Source: Pseudomonas sp. GM18 | Lineage (GTDB): Bacteria; Pseudomonadota; Gammaproteobacteria; Pseudomonadales; Pseudomonadaceae | Assembly: GCF_000282195.1 (NCBI RefSeq) | Contig: NZ_AKJT01000030.1 | Location: forward strand, 19,309-83,308 | Reading direction: 5' to 3' | Length of the DNA stretch: 64,000 bases | In this document: positions 63,989 through 64,000 of the stretch, in pieces | Numbering within the stretch: position 1 is the stretch's first letter | How the letters are laid out: each line of letters opens with the position of its first letter | The notes under the pieces: generated by a model | Databases searched by the model: none | What the model was told of the DNA's origin: nothing | The model's input: the letters and a program-made list of their open reading frames with translations, nothing else | Translations under genes and position numbers: made by a program

Positions 63989-64000
63989 GCTGGTTTTTTT

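Overview
This is a 64 kb piece of a Pseudomonas chromosome, most likely from the P. fluorescens group. Evidence: high GC with strong third-position bias, many REP-type palindromes ending in 'GCTGCGATCTTTT', and gene orders that, from memory, match P. aeruginosa blocks. These blocks are purM-purN-DUF3108 with hda; the cobO-cobS operon followed by marR/MFS/glutathione peroxidase/FadL-like; and rdgC-fklB-ykvA up to the EAL/GGDEF protein, prc (algO) and a quinone oxidoreductase.

Layout. 0-4.9 kb: dienelactone hydrolase (cut by the window edge), pirin, OsmC-like protein and the purMN operon. 5.3-9.9 kb: DUF2066 lipid/envelope protein, AI-2E type exporter, Hda, and two tandem NlpC/P60 lipoproteins. 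10.7-19.9 kb: a cobalamin riboswitch heading ten tightly coupled late B12 genes (cobO, cobB, bluB, cbiB, cobD, cobQ, cobU, cobT, cobC, cobS). 20-25 kb: MarR/MFS pair with a shared operator, a 40-residue membrane micro-protein, glutathione peroxidase, FadL-like porin and small proteins. 25-37 kb: a 1 kb gap with no gene, rmuC, a transporter-fused hybrid histidine kinase, TetR/MFS pair, TDT exporter and an MFS-PlsC fusion. 37-46.4 kb: gdx/sugE under a guanidine-II riboswitch, BASS symporter, rdgC, two tRNA Val-Asp pairs, catalase-like and cytochrome c proteins, FKBP isomerase and a small operon with a Sel1 protein.

46.4-53.9 kb is an accessory island, visibly more AT-rich and with different codon use. 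It contains a three-gene ABC-3C conflict system (nuclease-like protein, winged-helix middle component, Rad50-like ATPase with a CPAC hook). Next comes a promoter-driven tRNA-Ile-like sequence with a damaged T-loop and a perfect 15-bp 3' hairpin, then a stand-alone proteasome-like Ntn hydrolase, then an ApeA-type HEPN protein. No integrase or transposase is visible. The island lies between genes that look like ordinary Pseudomonas core, and related short repeats occur within it and near its right edge.

53.9-64 kb returns to core: small DUF3077-like protein, EAL-CBS-GGDEF protein, Prc protease, quinone oxidoreductase, HAD phosphatase, and an ABC importer operon whose first gene is a type I phosphodiesterase-like enzyme. 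The importer's binding protein is not in the window.
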